Under the pieces are notes generated by a model that worked only from the letters and a program-made list of their open reading frames with translations, was not told the origin of the DNA and ran no database searches. The position numbers were made by a program, and so were the translations under genes. A stretch of DNA of 64,000 bases from Pseudomonas sp. Irchel s3h14. GTDB lineage: Bacteria; Pseudomonadota; Gammaproteobacteria; Pseudomonadales; Pseudomonadaceae. Shown piece by piece: positions 1-10,359 of the stretch (positions within the stretch are counted from its first letter, which is position 1; each line of letters starts with the position of its first letter). The stretch lies in contig NZ_FYDJ01000002.1 in the NCBI RefSeq assembly GCF_900187425.1, forward strand, positions 310,001 to 374,000, read 5' to 3'.

Positions 1-2
1 TC

Positions 3-1265
<1,263 letters not shown>

Positions 1266-1280
1266 CCGGCTTATCCCTAG

Positions 1281-2777
<1,497 letters not shown>

Positions 2778-2783
2778 GACGGA

Positions 2784-3146
2784 TCAATCCATGGGATCGA
2801 TGGCACTGACGACTCGAGCAATGATGTCTGCCATCGTGATGTCATCAAGTCGCTCAATGAATTTGGCTGAACCGTCCCGGACACGCTGCTCAATATCAAA
2901 ACTGCGTACCTGATTACAAACCGCGACACCGTTTGTTTCGTGGCCGGAGACGATGACTGCCAAACCGGAGTTTCGACTGAAGCTCCCGCCACTGGTCACG
3001 GGCACAGTCATGCTGACACCCAGTGAGTTGATTTCCCTTGGCGTAATCACTATGAACCGATGCCGGTTCATCATCTCTCGTCCCGCAACCGGGTTCGGGT
3101 CAATCCAGTAGACATCGCCTCGTTGAGGCGCTTGCCGCCTAACCAT
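2784..3146 (-). CDS. MazF/PemK-family endoribonuclease toxin
   Basis: 120 residues. The N-terminus 'RRQAPQRGDVYWIDPNP' followed by 'RFIVITPREINSLGVSMTVPVTSG' is the beta-barrel start of MazF/PemK/ChpB mRNA interferases, which cut mRNA at short sequence motifs. The downstream block 'VCNQVRSFDIEQR' carries the conserved Arg-Ser segment of the family. I chose ATG at 3146 because it overlaps the antitoxin stop as TGATG and has GGGAG upstream; the TTG just before it is less likely. It is translationally coupled to the AbrB-type gene upstream and converges on selO. Base composition looks more AT-rich than the flanking core genes, fitting an acquired module. Confidence 0.87.
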   Translation of the reverse strand: MVRRQAPQRGDVYWIDPNPVAGREMMNRHRFIVITPREINSLGVSMTVPVTSGGSFSRNSGLAVIVSGHETNGVAVCNQVRSFDIEQRVRDGSAKFIERLDDITMADIIARVVSAIDPMD

Positions 3147-3415
3147 CAACCTAGCTCCCGGCCAACTGAATCGCCTTCACGTGCAAACGCTGTCTGAGCA
3201 TTCAGCTCAGCGACTTCTTCGGACCCTTCAAGCAACTCGGCAAGGCTGTACCGCTTGCGAGGAGGCTGTACAACTGGACGGGCAATCAACTCGCCATCGA
3301 CCACATTCAGTTCCAACTGTGCCCCTACTTCAAGGTGCAGGAGCTTCAGTAAAGTTGGCGGGAGGGTAATCACCGCAGCCCCACCTTGACGGCGAATTTT
3401 GGAAGTCACGGACAT
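3146..3415 (-). CDS. MazE-like antitoxin with AbrB/SpoVT DNA-binding domain
   Basis: 89 residues. 'SKIRRQGGAAVITLPPTLLKLLHLEVGAQLELNVVDGE' is a swapped-hairpin AbrB fold as in MazE/ChpS, which binds its own operator; the acidic C-terminal tail ('LLEGSEEVAEL...') would wrap and block the toxin. The open frame extends further upstream, but the ATG at 3415 has AGGAG (minus strand, 3423-3427) at ideal distance, so the longer 137-residue version is rejected. Its stop overlaps the toxin start by one base, the normal antitoxin-toxin order. Autorepression through the upstream inverted repeat is likely but inferred. Confidence 0.87.
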   Translation of the reverse strand: MSVTSKIRRQGGAAVITLPPTLLKLLHLEVGAQLELNVVDGELIARPVVQPPRKRYSLAELLEGSEEVAELNAQTAFAREGDSVGRELG

Positions 3416-3445
3416 GGGATAACTCCTATCCGATAATTGAAAGGC

Positions 3446-3459
3446 ATCGATTTCTCGAT
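3446..3459. promoter_or_regulatory. Inverted repeat upstream of mazEF-like operon (candidate operator)
   Basis: ATCGA-TTTC-TCGAT lies about 30 bases ahead of the antitoxin ATG. MazE/AbrB antitoxins bind palindromes near their promoter. The arms are short, so this is only a candidate. Confidence 0.3.
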
Positions 3460-3686
3460 AAGTGCAACAAAAGTAGCACGCGACTGAAGGCAAAGCGAAC
3501 TCCTCGCTAAGGTAATTTGAAGATGGTGGCGCTGCTTCCAGAGTAGCCACCGATCCCAAACGGAACGCTTGGAAAATGTGAGGATTTGCGACAAGCGCGT
3601 CGCGCCTGTTGGCCTTTCACGGCTTGATAAAAGCAGTTTGCGACACCAGATCAGTTCTAGATTGCCCACTCATTCAGAGCACGACT

Positions 3687-4121
3687 ATGTCCGACCCACT
3701 CCTCATCCCCTGCCCCCACTGCAACGGCCTCAACCGCATTCCCGCCGAACGCCTCAACGACCATCCAAAATGCGGCCGCTGCAAAGCCGAAGTCCTGCTG
3801 AATAAACCCTTCGAACTGAAGCAAAGCGATTACGCCAGCCAGATCAAAGGCGATCTGCCGCTGCTGGTGGACGTTTGGGCGGATTGGTGTGGGCCGTGCA
3901 AGTCGTTTGCGCCGGTGTTCGAGCAGGCGGCGGTGCAATTGACGGGCAAGTGTCGACTGGCCAAGCTGGACAGCGAGGCAAACCAGCAGCTGTCGGCGCA
4001 GTTGGGGATCCGTTCGATCCCGAGTCTGATTCTGTTCAAGAACGGCCGGGAAGTGGCACGACAGAGCGGCGCCTTCCCGTTACCGCAGTTGATGAGTTGG
4101 TTGCGCAGTCAGGGCATCTGA
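3687..4121 (+). CDS. trxC: Thioredoxin 2 (TrxC)
   Basis: 144 residues from ATG 3687; the longer upstream extension has no family match. An N-terminal zinc ribbon (Cys9, Cys12, Cys29, Cys32) precedes a thioredoxin domain with active site WCGPC at 67-71 and the cis-Pro region 'IRSIPSLILFKNG'. The zinc ribbon distinguishes TrxC from TrxA. It is a cytosolic disulphide reductase, in enterobacteria part of the OxyR response. It stands alone on the plus strand between the toxin-antitoxin pair and parA, which converges on it. Confidence 0.95.
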   Translation: MSDPLLIPCPHCNGLNRIPAERLNDHPKCGRCKAEVLLNKPFELKQSDYASQIKGDLPLLVDVWADWCGPCKSFAPVFEQAAVQLTGKCRLAKLDSEANQQLSAQLGIRSIPSLILFKNGREVARQSGAFPLPQLMSWLRSQGI

Positions 4122-4131
4122 CCCTGAGCAG

Positions 4132-4902
4132 TCAGGCGTTTTCCAGCAAGTTGTGCAGATCGACGAATTGCTGCGTCAGCTTATGACGCGGGTCGAGGTG
4201 GATCAGCGGGGTGTTAGCCTGGTGGGATTCACGCATGCGCACCGAGCTGCCCAGGTACACCGGTAATACCGGCAGGCCTTCGGCGATCAGTTCGTCGAGG
4301 ATTTGCTGGGGCAGACTGGCGCGGGCCTGGAACTGGTTAACGACAATCCCTTCGACTTCCAGCCCCTCGTTATGGTCATCCTTCAATTCTTCGATTTCCG
4401 CCAACAGGCCGTACAGCGCCTGACGCGAGAAGCTGTCGCAATCGAAGGGAATCAGTACACGATCAGCGGCAATCAACGCAGATACCGCGTAGAAATTCAG
4501 CGCTGGCGGGGTATCGAGGTAGATCCGGTCGTAATCGCCGTCCAGTTCCTCGAGCAATTTGCGCAGCTTGTTGATCTTGTGTTTGGCCTCAAGCTTGGGC
4601 TGCAAGTCAGCCAGCTCGGCAGTGGCAGTGATGACGTGGAGGTTGTCGAACGGGGTTTCGTAGATATCGACCTGGTTTTTCTTCGCGAACGGGCCGGAAG
4701 ACAGGGTCTGTTTGAAAAAGTCGGCAATGCCCATAGGAATGTCATTACCGGTGAGCCCCGTCAGGTACTGAGTGGAGTTAGCCTGGGCATCGAGATCCAC
4801 CAACAGCGTGCGATAACCCTCGCTGGCGCTGACCGCCGCCAGATTGCAGGCAATGCTGGATTTGCCTACGCCACCTTTCTGATTGAACACCACGCGCCGC
4901 AT
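4132..4902 (-). CDS. Solitary ParA/MinD-type ATPase
   Basis: 256 residues. The deviant Walker A 'KGGVGKS' sits at residues 9-15, preceded by 'MRRVVFNQ', with '[15 protein letters not shown]' (switch I region) after it and '[14 protein letters not shown]' as Walker B. ParA ATPases position chromosomes, plasmids or protein clusters on the nucleoid. No parB or parS is visible next to it, so it is an orphan ParA, as I recall for PA5028 in P. aeruginosa; its cargo is unknown. The ATG at 4902 has GGAGG 8 bases upstream; the seven extra codons of the longer frame are not needed. Confidence 0.88.
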   Translation of the reverse strand: MRRVVFNQKGGVGKSSIACNLAAVSASEGYRTLLVDLDAQANSTQYLTGLTGNDIPMGIADFFKQTLSSGPFAKKNQVDIYETPFDNLHVITATAELADLQPKLEAKHKINKLRKLLEELDGDYDRIYLDTPPALNFYAVSALIAADRVLIPFDCDSFSRQALYGLLAEIEELKDDHNEGLEVEGIVVNQFQARASLPQQILDELIAEGLPVLPVYLGSSVRMRESHQANTPLIHLDPRHKLTQQFVDLHNLLENA

Positions 4903-5140
4903 GTCAAAACCTCCGTGTATCAAAGAATGACCGAGTGTAGTAGTCCACGGCGCTGCTTAGCTACCTCGCCAGCATCGGGACTACACAGTCAGGTGCAATC
5001 TCGCGCGGAAAAAGCCGTGGACTCGTGCACTGCTTGCCGACAGAGCCGGCAGATTAGCCGGCCGAAGTGTGGATAATGGCCAAACGATGGCCATGTAGGA
5101 ACTAACCGGTACATTTCATTGAGCAAAATGTAACCATCAT

Positions 5141-5169
5141 TTGCTACACGCCCGCCGCAACGGGATAAT
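5141..5169 (+). promoter_or_regulatory. Candidate sigma-70 promoter of the APE operon
   Basis: TTGCTA (5141-5146), a 17-base spacer and GATAAT (5164-5169) match the -35/-10 layout (TTGACA/TATAAT) at ideal spacing. Transcription would begin near 5176, leaving a leader of about 80 bases. Confidence 0.45.
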
Positions 5170-5238
5170 GCGCGCCACTCGGCGCTAAGCGCTACGTAAG
5201 GTAGTTCGCGTTTTTTGCGACTCACCGCGTCAAAGAAG

Positions 5239-5252
5239 CCCGCAAGGGCGGG
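5239..5252 (+). promoter_or_regulatory. GC hairpin at the first APE ribosome binding site
   Basis: CCCGC-AAGG-GCGGG forms a compact stem ending 4 bases before the ATG at 5257, so the only purine-rich stretch usable as a Shine-Dalgarno sequence lies in the stem. This could lower translation initiation of the first gene. It is inferred from sequence only. Confidence 0.3.
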
Positions 5253-5256
5253 ATGA

Positions 5257-5982
5257 ATGTCTGTGATCAATTTCAACATCGCCCAATGGCGCGCGTGGGC
5301 CCCTGGGCTCGAAAGCGTGGACGATTGGCAGGCCTGGAGCCGACAACCGGTCGTGCTTGCGAGCAGCGATGCCGCACCCGACGTCTCGTTTCTGCCGGCC
5401 ATGCAGCGCCGGCGACTCAGTCGTCTGGCGCGGATGGCGTTCAGTGTCGGCTGGCCCTTGGCCGATGGCCGCCAGGACCTACCGTTGGTCTTTATTTCTC
5501 GCCACGGCGAAACCCCGCGCACTTTCGATATCCTCAGCGATCTGGCTGCCGATCAACCGCTGTCGCCGACTCAATTCAGCCTGTCCGTGCACAACGCGAT
5601 CATCGGCCTGTGGTCGATCATGCGCGGCGAAACCAGTGAAATGACGGCCCTCGCTGCAGCCGGCGACGGCCTTGAACACGGCATGCTAGAGGCCGCGGCT
5701 TTGCTTTCCGAGGGTGCTCCCGCGGTACTGCTGATCGTCACCGAAGAGCAACCGCCCGAAGCCTACTCGACCTGGATCGACGACGTGCCGTTCCCTTACG
5801 CGGTCGGCCTGCTGATCACCCCCGGAAACGACTGGCAGTTGTCCCTGAACAGCGCCTCGGATGAGTTGTCCAAAGCCCAATGGCCCCATGCTCTGAACCT
5901 ATTGCGTACCCTGCTCGGCCAGCAGACCACCTGCCAACATGCCTGGAAAAATCGTGTATGGACCTGGCAACGCAACCTGTAA
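5257..5982 (+). CDS. Beta-ketoacyl synthase-like chain length factor (ApeC-type)
   Basis: 241 residues. It resembles the short, N-terminal-half ketoacyl-synthase-like proteins of aryl polyene clusters (Ketoacyl-synt_2 type): 'FSLSVHNAIIGLWSI' near 108-122 is a family hallmark and 'EGAPAVLLIVTEE' follows. It has no KS active-site Cys, HGT or GHT motif, so it should be non-catalytic and pair with a true KS (most likely the one at 22427) as a KS/CLF dimer setting polyene length. It is the first gene of the operon and overlaps the next gene by 25 bases. The Ape letter assignment is from memory of the E. coli/Xenorhabdus clusters. Confidence 0.85.
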   Translation: MSVINFNIAQWRAWAPGLESVDDWQAWSRQPVVLASSDAAPDVSFLPAMQRRRLSRLARMAFSVGWPLADGRQDLPLVFISRHGETPRTFDILSDLAADQPLSPTQFSLSVHNAIIGLWSIMRGETSEMTALAAAGDGLEHGMLEAAALLSEGAPAVLLIVTEEQPPEAYSTWIDDVPFPYAVGLLITPGNDWQLSLNSASDELSKAQWPHALNLLRTLLGQQTTCQHAWKNRVWTWQRNL

Positions 5983-6767
5983 CCGAAAAAAACCGCGACG
6001 CCTATTACTGGCGCCTGCTGGCTACCGCCGCAAGCTTCACCCTGTTCGGGTTGGGCGGGCTGTGCCTGCGGCTTGTGGTTTTCCCGCTGCTGAACTGCCT
6101 GCCCGGCGATGCCCGGACACACCGGCGGCGAGCGCGGCACACCGTCGCCCGCCTGTTCTGGTTTTTTGTGCGATTCATGGCTCGCACTGGCGTGCTGACT
6201 TACGACATCCAGGGCGCCGAAAAGCTCGGTCGACCGGGGCAAATGATCATTGCCAATCATCCGTCGCTGATCGATGTGGTGTTCCTGATCGGCCTGGTGC
6301 GCCACGCCAACTGCGTGGTCAAGAAAAGTCTCTGGGAGAACCCTTTTACCCGCGGCCCGCTGCGCTGCATCGAATACATCAGCAACGACGGCAGCATGGA
6401 CATGCTCGATGCAGCTGCCGACGCGCTGAAAAGCGGCCAGACCCTGATCATCTTTCCCGAAGGCACCCGCACTCAGCCCGGTCAGGCGCCAGCCTTCCAT
6501 CGGGGTGCTGCGGCAATTGCTCTGCGGGGTGCGAAAATCCTCACCCCGGTGATCATCAAGGTCAGCCCGACCACGTTGACCAAGGCCGAGCCCTGGTATC
6601 GGATCCCCAAACGCCGTGTGCACTTCAGTTTCCGTGTCGGGGCCGATATAGATCCACAAGCCTTCGCCTCGCTGGGCCCTGCTCCTCAGGCCTCGCGCAA
6701 GCTCAATGACTATTTGCATCATTACTATATTAAGGAGCTCGCCGAAGATGAGCGATCTACACCGTGA
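5958..6767 (+). CDS. Lysophospholipid/1-acylglycerol-3-phosphate acyltransferase family protein (PlsC-like)
   Basis: 269 residues from ATG 5958; the longer frame from 5880 lies inside the previous gene and is rejected. An N-terminal membrane segment (about 18-50) is followed by the PlsC HX4D motif in 'NHPSLID' and the acceptor motif 'FPEGTRT'. Such enzymes move acyl groups from ACP or CoA to a lipid acceptor at the inner membrane face. Within an APE cluster it likely attaches the polyene or a fatty acid to a glycerol-type anchor; the acceptor is not known. It overlaps its neighbours on both sides. Confidence 0.88.
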   Translation: MDLATQPVTEKNRDAYYWRLLATAASFTLFGLGGLCLRLVVFPLLNCLPGDARTHRRRARHTVARLFWFFVRFMARTGVLTYDIQGAEKLGRPGQMIIANHPSLIDVVFLIGLVRHANCVVKKSLWENPFTRGPLRCIEYISNDGSMDMLDAAADALKSGQTLIIFPEGTRTQPGQAPAFHRGAAAIALRGAKILTPVIIKVSPTTLTKAEPWYRIPKRRVHFSFRVGADIDPQAFASLGPAPQASRKLNDYLHHYYIKELAEDERSTP

Positions 6768-7008
6768 AATCAAAGAACTGATCATCGACGCCCTGGGCCT
6801 TGAAGACATCAGCGCACAAGACATCGGCGACGACCAGACGCTGTTCGGCGAAGGCCTGGGCCTGGATTCGGTAGACGCCCTGGAACTCGGCCTGGCCATC
6901 CAGAAAAAGTACGGCATCAAAATCGACGCCGACGCCAAGGACACCCGCAATCACTTCAGCAACGTGGCGAGCCTTGCGGCGTTCGTCACTGCAAAACAGG
7001 CAGCTTGA
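6748..7008 (+). CDS. Acyl carrier protein (APE cluster, first copy)
   Basis: 86 residues from ATG 6748, with AAGGAG at 6732-6737. The phosphopantetheine attachment Ser is in 'LGLDSVDALELGLAI' near residue 38, in the DSxxAxEL context typical of PKS/APE carrier proteins. It carries the growing aryl polyene as a thioester. A 9-base gap separates it from the second ACP; tandem ACPs are a hallmark of APE loci (ApeE/ApeF). Confidence 0.93.
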   Translation: MSDLHREIKELIIDALGLEDISAQDIGDDQTLFGEGLGLDSVDALELGLAIQKKYGIKIDADAKDTRNHFSNVASLAAFVTAKQAA

Positions 7009-7017
7009 GACCGGACC

Positions 7018-7272
7018 ATGCAAACTCGTGACGACATCTTCAACACCCTGCGCGATGCTCTGGTCGAACTCTTCGAGCTGGACCCCGAGCGCGTAAGCCT
7101 CGAATCCAACCTGTATCAGGACCTGGAAATCGACAGCATTGACGCGGTCGACCTGATCGATCACATCAAACGCCAGACCGGCAAGAAAATCGCTGCCGAA
7201 GAGTTCAAATCGGTGCGTACCGTCAGCGACGTGGTCGAGGCGGTCTACCGTCTGGTTCAGCCAGCCGCATGA
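7018..7272 (+). CDS. Acyl carrier protein (APE cluster, second copy)
   Basis: 84 residues. The phosphopantetheine Ser lies in 'DLEIDSIDAVDLIDHI' near residue 40. It differs from the first ACP (DSID against DSVD, and a more basic C-terminal half), suggesting a division of labour, for example starter loading against extension. The stop overlaps the next gene as ATGA. Confidence 0.93.
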   Translation: MQTRDDIFNTLRDALVELFELDPERVSLESNLYQDLEIDSIDAVDLIDHIKRQTGKKIAAEEFKSVRTVSDVVEAVYRLVQPAA

Positions 7273-7814
7273 GCCGACTGATCGGCCTCGGCCTGCTGCT
7301 GGCGGGCCTGCTGTACCCCTTCGCGGTGTATTTCGGCCTGGAACATTTCGCGCCGTGGCAGTTTGGTCTGCTGCTGGGCAGCCTGTGGCTGGCCCGGGCA
7401 CTACTCGGTACGCGCAAGCCCGGCAGTCTGTGGATGGCGATCACTGCGATCACTTTTTGCTTGTTGCTGGCGCTGTTCGACAGCCCGCTGTTGCTGCGCT
7501 GGTACCCGGTGCTGATCAGTGCGTTCATGCTCGGGCTGTTTGGCCTGAGCTTGATCGTTGGCCCGCCGATCATCGAACGCCTGGCGCGATTGCGTGAACC
7601 GCAACTGCCGGCCAAGGCGATTGTTTATACCCGCCAGGTGACGATCGTCTGGTGCGTGTTTTTCTTCTTTAACGGTTTGCTCGCCGCCGTCCTGACCCTC
7701 TGGGCGCCGCTGAGTTGGTGGATGTTGTACACCGGCCTGATTTCCTACGGATTGATGGGCCTGCTGTTTGCCATTGAATGGCTGATACGACAACGGGTAC
7801 GAGGCCACCCATGA
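7269..7814 (+). CDS. Small polytopic membrane protein of APE cluster (COG4648-like)
   Basis: 181 residues, almost wholly hydrophobic, with about five to six membrane segments and short charged loops ('RLAREPQ'-like basic loop near 110). It matches my memory of the conserved 'COG4648 membrane protein' always found after the ACPs in APE clusters; its biochemical role is not established. The ATG overlaps the ACP stop by four bases and its own stop overlaps the ligase start by four, so it is translated as part of the synthase block. Confidence 0.75.
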   Translation: MSRLIGLGLLLAGLLYPFAVYFGLEHFAPWQFGLLLGSLWLARALLGTRKPGSLWMAITAITFCLLLALFDSPLLLRWYPVLISAFMLGLFGLSLIVGPPIIERLARLREPQLPAKAIVYTRQVTIVWCVFFFFNGLLAAVLTLWAPLSWWMLYTGLISYGLMGLLFAIEWLIRQRVRGHP

Positions 7815-9493
7815 ATTGGATAAAACTTGAGCACCTGTTGCTCAAGGCGCAACCGGAACGTGCCGTGACGGCCGAACCGGCACTGAATCACGCACAGCTT
7901 TGCGAACAGGCTTTAAGCCTCGCCGCGGGCCTGCAAGCCCAGGGTGTGCGGCGCATTGCCGTGCACCTTGAGGATGCCGCCGACCTGGCGATTGCCCTGC
8001 TCGGTGCCTGGCGTGCCGGGGTCAGCGTGCTGCTGCCCGCAGACCTGCAACCCCAGACTCGCCAGCGCTGGTCCACCGAAGTCGATCTGTGGCTGACCGA
8101 TCAGGCCGATGACGCACACCTGAGCGATTACCGGCATCCGCCGTTGATGGCCGCCGCACTGGACCTGGATCGCTGTTCGCTGAGCCTGTGCACGTCCGGC
8201 TCCAGTGGCGAGCCCAAGCGCATCGACAAAACCCTGCGCCAACTGGCCAATGAGGTCGAAGCGCTGGAACTGCTATGGGGCGCCGATCTTGGCGCGGCTT
8301 GCATCATCGGCAGCGTCGCCACTCAGCATATTTACGGATTGTTGTTTCGAGTGCTGTGGCCGCTGTGCGCCGGGCGCTCGTTTGTGCGCAAGCAGCTGGC
8401 ATTCCCTGAAGACCTGCAGCGCGCCAGCCGCGAACACCCGGTGTTCGCCTGGGTCGCCAGCCCGGCGCTGCTCAAGCGCATGGGCGACAACCTCGACTGG
8501 CCCGCTTTAAGTGCGGTTCGCCGAGTATTTTCTTCCGGCGGCGCCTTGCCGGTCGAGGCCGCACAAAGCCTTCAGCAACGCCTGCAGCAATGGCCGACAG
8601 AAATCCTCGGCAGCTCGGAAACCGGCGGCATCGCCTGGCGTCAGGGCCACATTCTCTGGCAGCCCTTTGCTGATATCGAGTTGAGCCAGGACAGCGACGG
8701 CGCCCTGCTCATTGCTTCGCCGTACTTGCCTCCCGGGCATATCGAACACACCGCGGACGCCGCGCGAATCGCTGCCGACGGCCGATTCGAACTGCTCGGC
8801 CGGCTGGACCGGATCGTCAAACTGGAAGAAAAACGTATCTCTCTACCAATGCTGGAACAGGCATTAATGGCCCACGACTGGGTCGCCGAAGCGCGTCTTG
8901 GCGTGGTTCAGGAAAACCGCGCTTCGTTGGGTGCGCTGCTGGTGCTGACAGAGTCAGGCCTGCATGCCTTGCGCAATCAGGGTCGACGCACTCTCACACA
9001 AGAACTGCGTCAGCATCTGAGCCAGCATTGCGAAGCCCTGGCGTTGCCACGACGCTGGCGCCTGCTGCGGCAACTGCCACTGAACACTCAGGGCAAACTG
9101 CCCCAGGCCACCGTTGAAGCCCTGCTGCTGGCGCCGCGCCCAAAGGCGCCGGAAGTGCTGGATCAAGTCGAAGCCGATGGCGAATGGAGCCTGCAACTGG
9201 CGGTACCACCCGACCTCGCCTACTTCAGCGGCCACTTTCCTCAGACGCCCGTATTGCCCGGCGTGGTGCAAGTGGAGTGGGCGTTGATGCTAGGACAGCA
9301 ATTGATGGACCTGCCGGCAAAATTCGCCGGCATGGAAGTGCTGAAATTCCAACAACTGGTGCGCCCTGGCGATGAAATCCAGCTGCACCTGCGCTTCGAT
9401 CCGACGCGCAGCAAGTTGTATTTCACCTATCGCAACGAGACCGCAACCTGCTCCAGTGGGCGGATCTTGCTGGAGGTGGCAGGCGATGCATAA
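7811..9493 (+). CDS. AMP-dependent acyl ligase fused to hotdog dehydratase (ApeH-ApeI-type)
   Basis: 560 residues from ATG 7811. The N-terminal 440 residues are an adenylate-forming ligase: P-loop '[14 protein letters not shown]' near 128-141, '[11 protein letters not shown]' and the hinge '[16 protein letters not shown]'. It should activate the aryl starter (4-hydroxybenzoate or a coumarate-like acid) and load it on an ACP. The last 100 residues are a FabZ/FabA-like hotdog domain with '[19 protein letters not shown]', containing the dehydratase HFPxxPVLPGV motif with its catalytic His. In the E. coli and Xenorhabdus clusters I recall these two activities as separate proteins, so this looks like a fusion. 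The stop lies in a duplicated ATGCATAACC next to a REPIN. Confidence 0.85.
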   Translation: MNWIKLEHLLLKAQPERAVTAEPALNHAQLCEQALSLAAGLQAQGVRRIAVHLEDAADLAIALLGAWRAGVSVLLPADLQPQTRQRWSTEVDLWLTDQADDAHLSDYRHPPLMAAALDLDRCSLSLCTSGSSGEPKRIDKTLRQLANEVEALELLWGADLGAACIIGSVATQHIYGLLFRVLWPLCAGRSFVRKQLAFPEDLQRASREHPVFAWVASPALLKRMGDNLDWPALSAVRRVFSSGGALPVEAAQSLQQRLQQWPTEILGSSETGGIAWRQGHILWQPFADIELSQDSDGALLIASPYLPPGHIEHTADAARIAADGRFELLGRLDRIVKLEEKRISLPMLEQALMAHDWVAEARLGVVQENRASLGALLVLTESGLHALRNQGRRTLTQELRQHLSQHCEALALPRRWRLLRQLPLNTQGKLPQATVEALLLAPRPKAPEVLDQVEADGEWSLQLAVPPDLAYFSGHFPQTPVLPGVVQVEWALMLGQQLMDLPAKFAGMEVLKFQQLVRPGDEIQLHLRFDPTRSKLYFTYRNETATCSSGRILLEVAGDA

Positions 9494-9634
9494 CCTTAGT
9501 GAGTGCTGCGCACTCATTCGCGAGCAAGCCCGCTCCCACAGGGGATTCGTGTTTAACAGAGATCCAATGTGGGAGCGGGCTTGCTCGCGAAGCAGGCACC
9601 TCGGTCTTTCAGGTGTGAGCCAACATGCATAACC
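9486..9634. repeat. REPIN with 10-bp direct flanking repeat splitting two APE genes
   Basis: Perfect 23-base inverted arms (9518-9540 and 9568-9590, GTGGGAGCGGGCTTGCTCGC type) form a REPIN. The segment is bounded by ATGCATAACC at 9486-9495 and again at 9625-9634. The second copy holds the glycosyltransferase start codon; the first overlaps the stop of the ligase-dehydratase gene. Confidence 0.92.
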
Positions 9635-10359
9635 CCTGCGCAATCGTCCCGGTCTACAACCACGAAACCGCCATCACCACGGTGGTTGATGCGCTGCTCG
9701 CCAGCAGCCTGCCATGCATTTTGGTGGACGATGCCAGCAGCCCGGCCTGCGCAAAGGTGCTCGATCAACTGGCCCTGCGCGACAAGGTGTTCCTGATCCG
9801 GCTCGGCGCCAACCAGGGCAAGGGTGGCGCGGTCATGACTGGCATGCGCGAAGCCTCGCGCCTGGGCTTCAGCCATGCGTTGCAGGTGGACGCTGACGGT
9901 CAGCATGATCTGCAAGACGTCCAGACTTTCATCGACCTGTCACGCGCCCATCCCGAGGCGGTGATCTGCGGCTACCCGCGTTACGACGCCAGCGTGCCGA
10001 AAGGTCGTTTGTACGCCCGTTACCTGACTCACGTCATGGTCTGGATCAACACCCTGTCGTTGCAGATTCGCGATTCCATGTGCGGCTTCCGCGTCTATCC
10101 GCTGCCACCGACCCTGGCGCTGATCGATTCGGCGAAGATCGGCAAGCGCATGGACTTCGACTCGGACGTTCTCGTACGACTGGCCTGGCGCAATCTGCCC
10201 ATGCAATGGCTGCAAACCAAAGTCCGTTACCCGCTGGATGGCGTCTCGCATTTCCGCCTGTTCCACGACAACGTGCTGATTACGAGCATGCACACCCGGT
10301 TGTTCTTCGGCATGTTGCTGCGGGCGCCAGTGATTCTCTGGCGACGGTGGCGAGCATGA
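9625..10359 (+). CDS. Family 2 glycosyltransferase (ApeJ-like)
   Basis: 244 residues. A GT-A fold is shown by 'CAIVPVYNHE' at the N-terminus, 'ILVDDASS' and the metal-binding 'VDADGQHD' near 92-99. It resembles dolichol-phosphate mannosyltransferase-like GT2 enzymes without the C-terminal membrane domain; only a short hydrophobic tail is visible. In APE loci it would glycosylate the polyene head or its lipid carrier, giving the outer-membrane-anchored form. Its ATG stands after a REPIN with poor Shine-Dalgarno sequence, unlike all neighbouring genes, which overlap their upstream gene. The stop overlaps the next start as ATGA. Confidence 0.87.
   Translation: MHNPCAIVPVYNHETAITTVVDALLASSLPCILVDDASSPACAKVLDQLALRDKVFLIRLGANQGKGGAVMTGMREASRLGFSHALQVDADGQHDLQDVQTFIDLSRAHPEAVICGYPRYDASVPKGRLYARYLTHVMVWINTLSLQIRDSMCGFRVYPLPPTLALIDSAKIGKRMDFDSDVLVRLAWRNLPMQWLQTKVRYPLDGVSHFRLFHDNVLITSMHTRLFFGMLLRAPVILWRRWRA

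Larger units (their letters stand above)
4903..5256. other. Intergenic region between divergent parA and the APE operon
   Basis: 354 bases with no convincing gene. It must hold the promoters of parA (minus) and of the pigment operon (plus). A sigma-70-like pair is at 5141-5169 and a short GC hairpin at 5239-5252 directly before the first APE start. No regulator gene is linked here. Confidence 0.6.

Noticed and set aside
3416..3559. 48-codon N-terminal extension of the antitoxin
   Set aside because: AGGAG sits just before ATG 3415, and the extension does not fit an AbrB-type N-terminus.
5880..5957. Longer start for the PlsC-like acyltransferase
   Set aside because: The extra 26 residues come from inside the previous gene and carry no family sequence; ATG 5958 gives a typical N-terminus.
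9518..9590. CRISPR-like reading of the repeated palindromes
   Set aside because: Repeats occur as isolated inverted pairs scattered through the window, not as regularly spaced direct repeats with unique spacers, and no cas gene is present.
9486..9632. Small ORF starting at the first ATGCATAACC copy and reading through the REPIN
   Set aside because: The peptide is mostly translated REP sequence; it is explained as the duplicated start of the glycosyltransferase gene, although leaky translation cannot be excluded.
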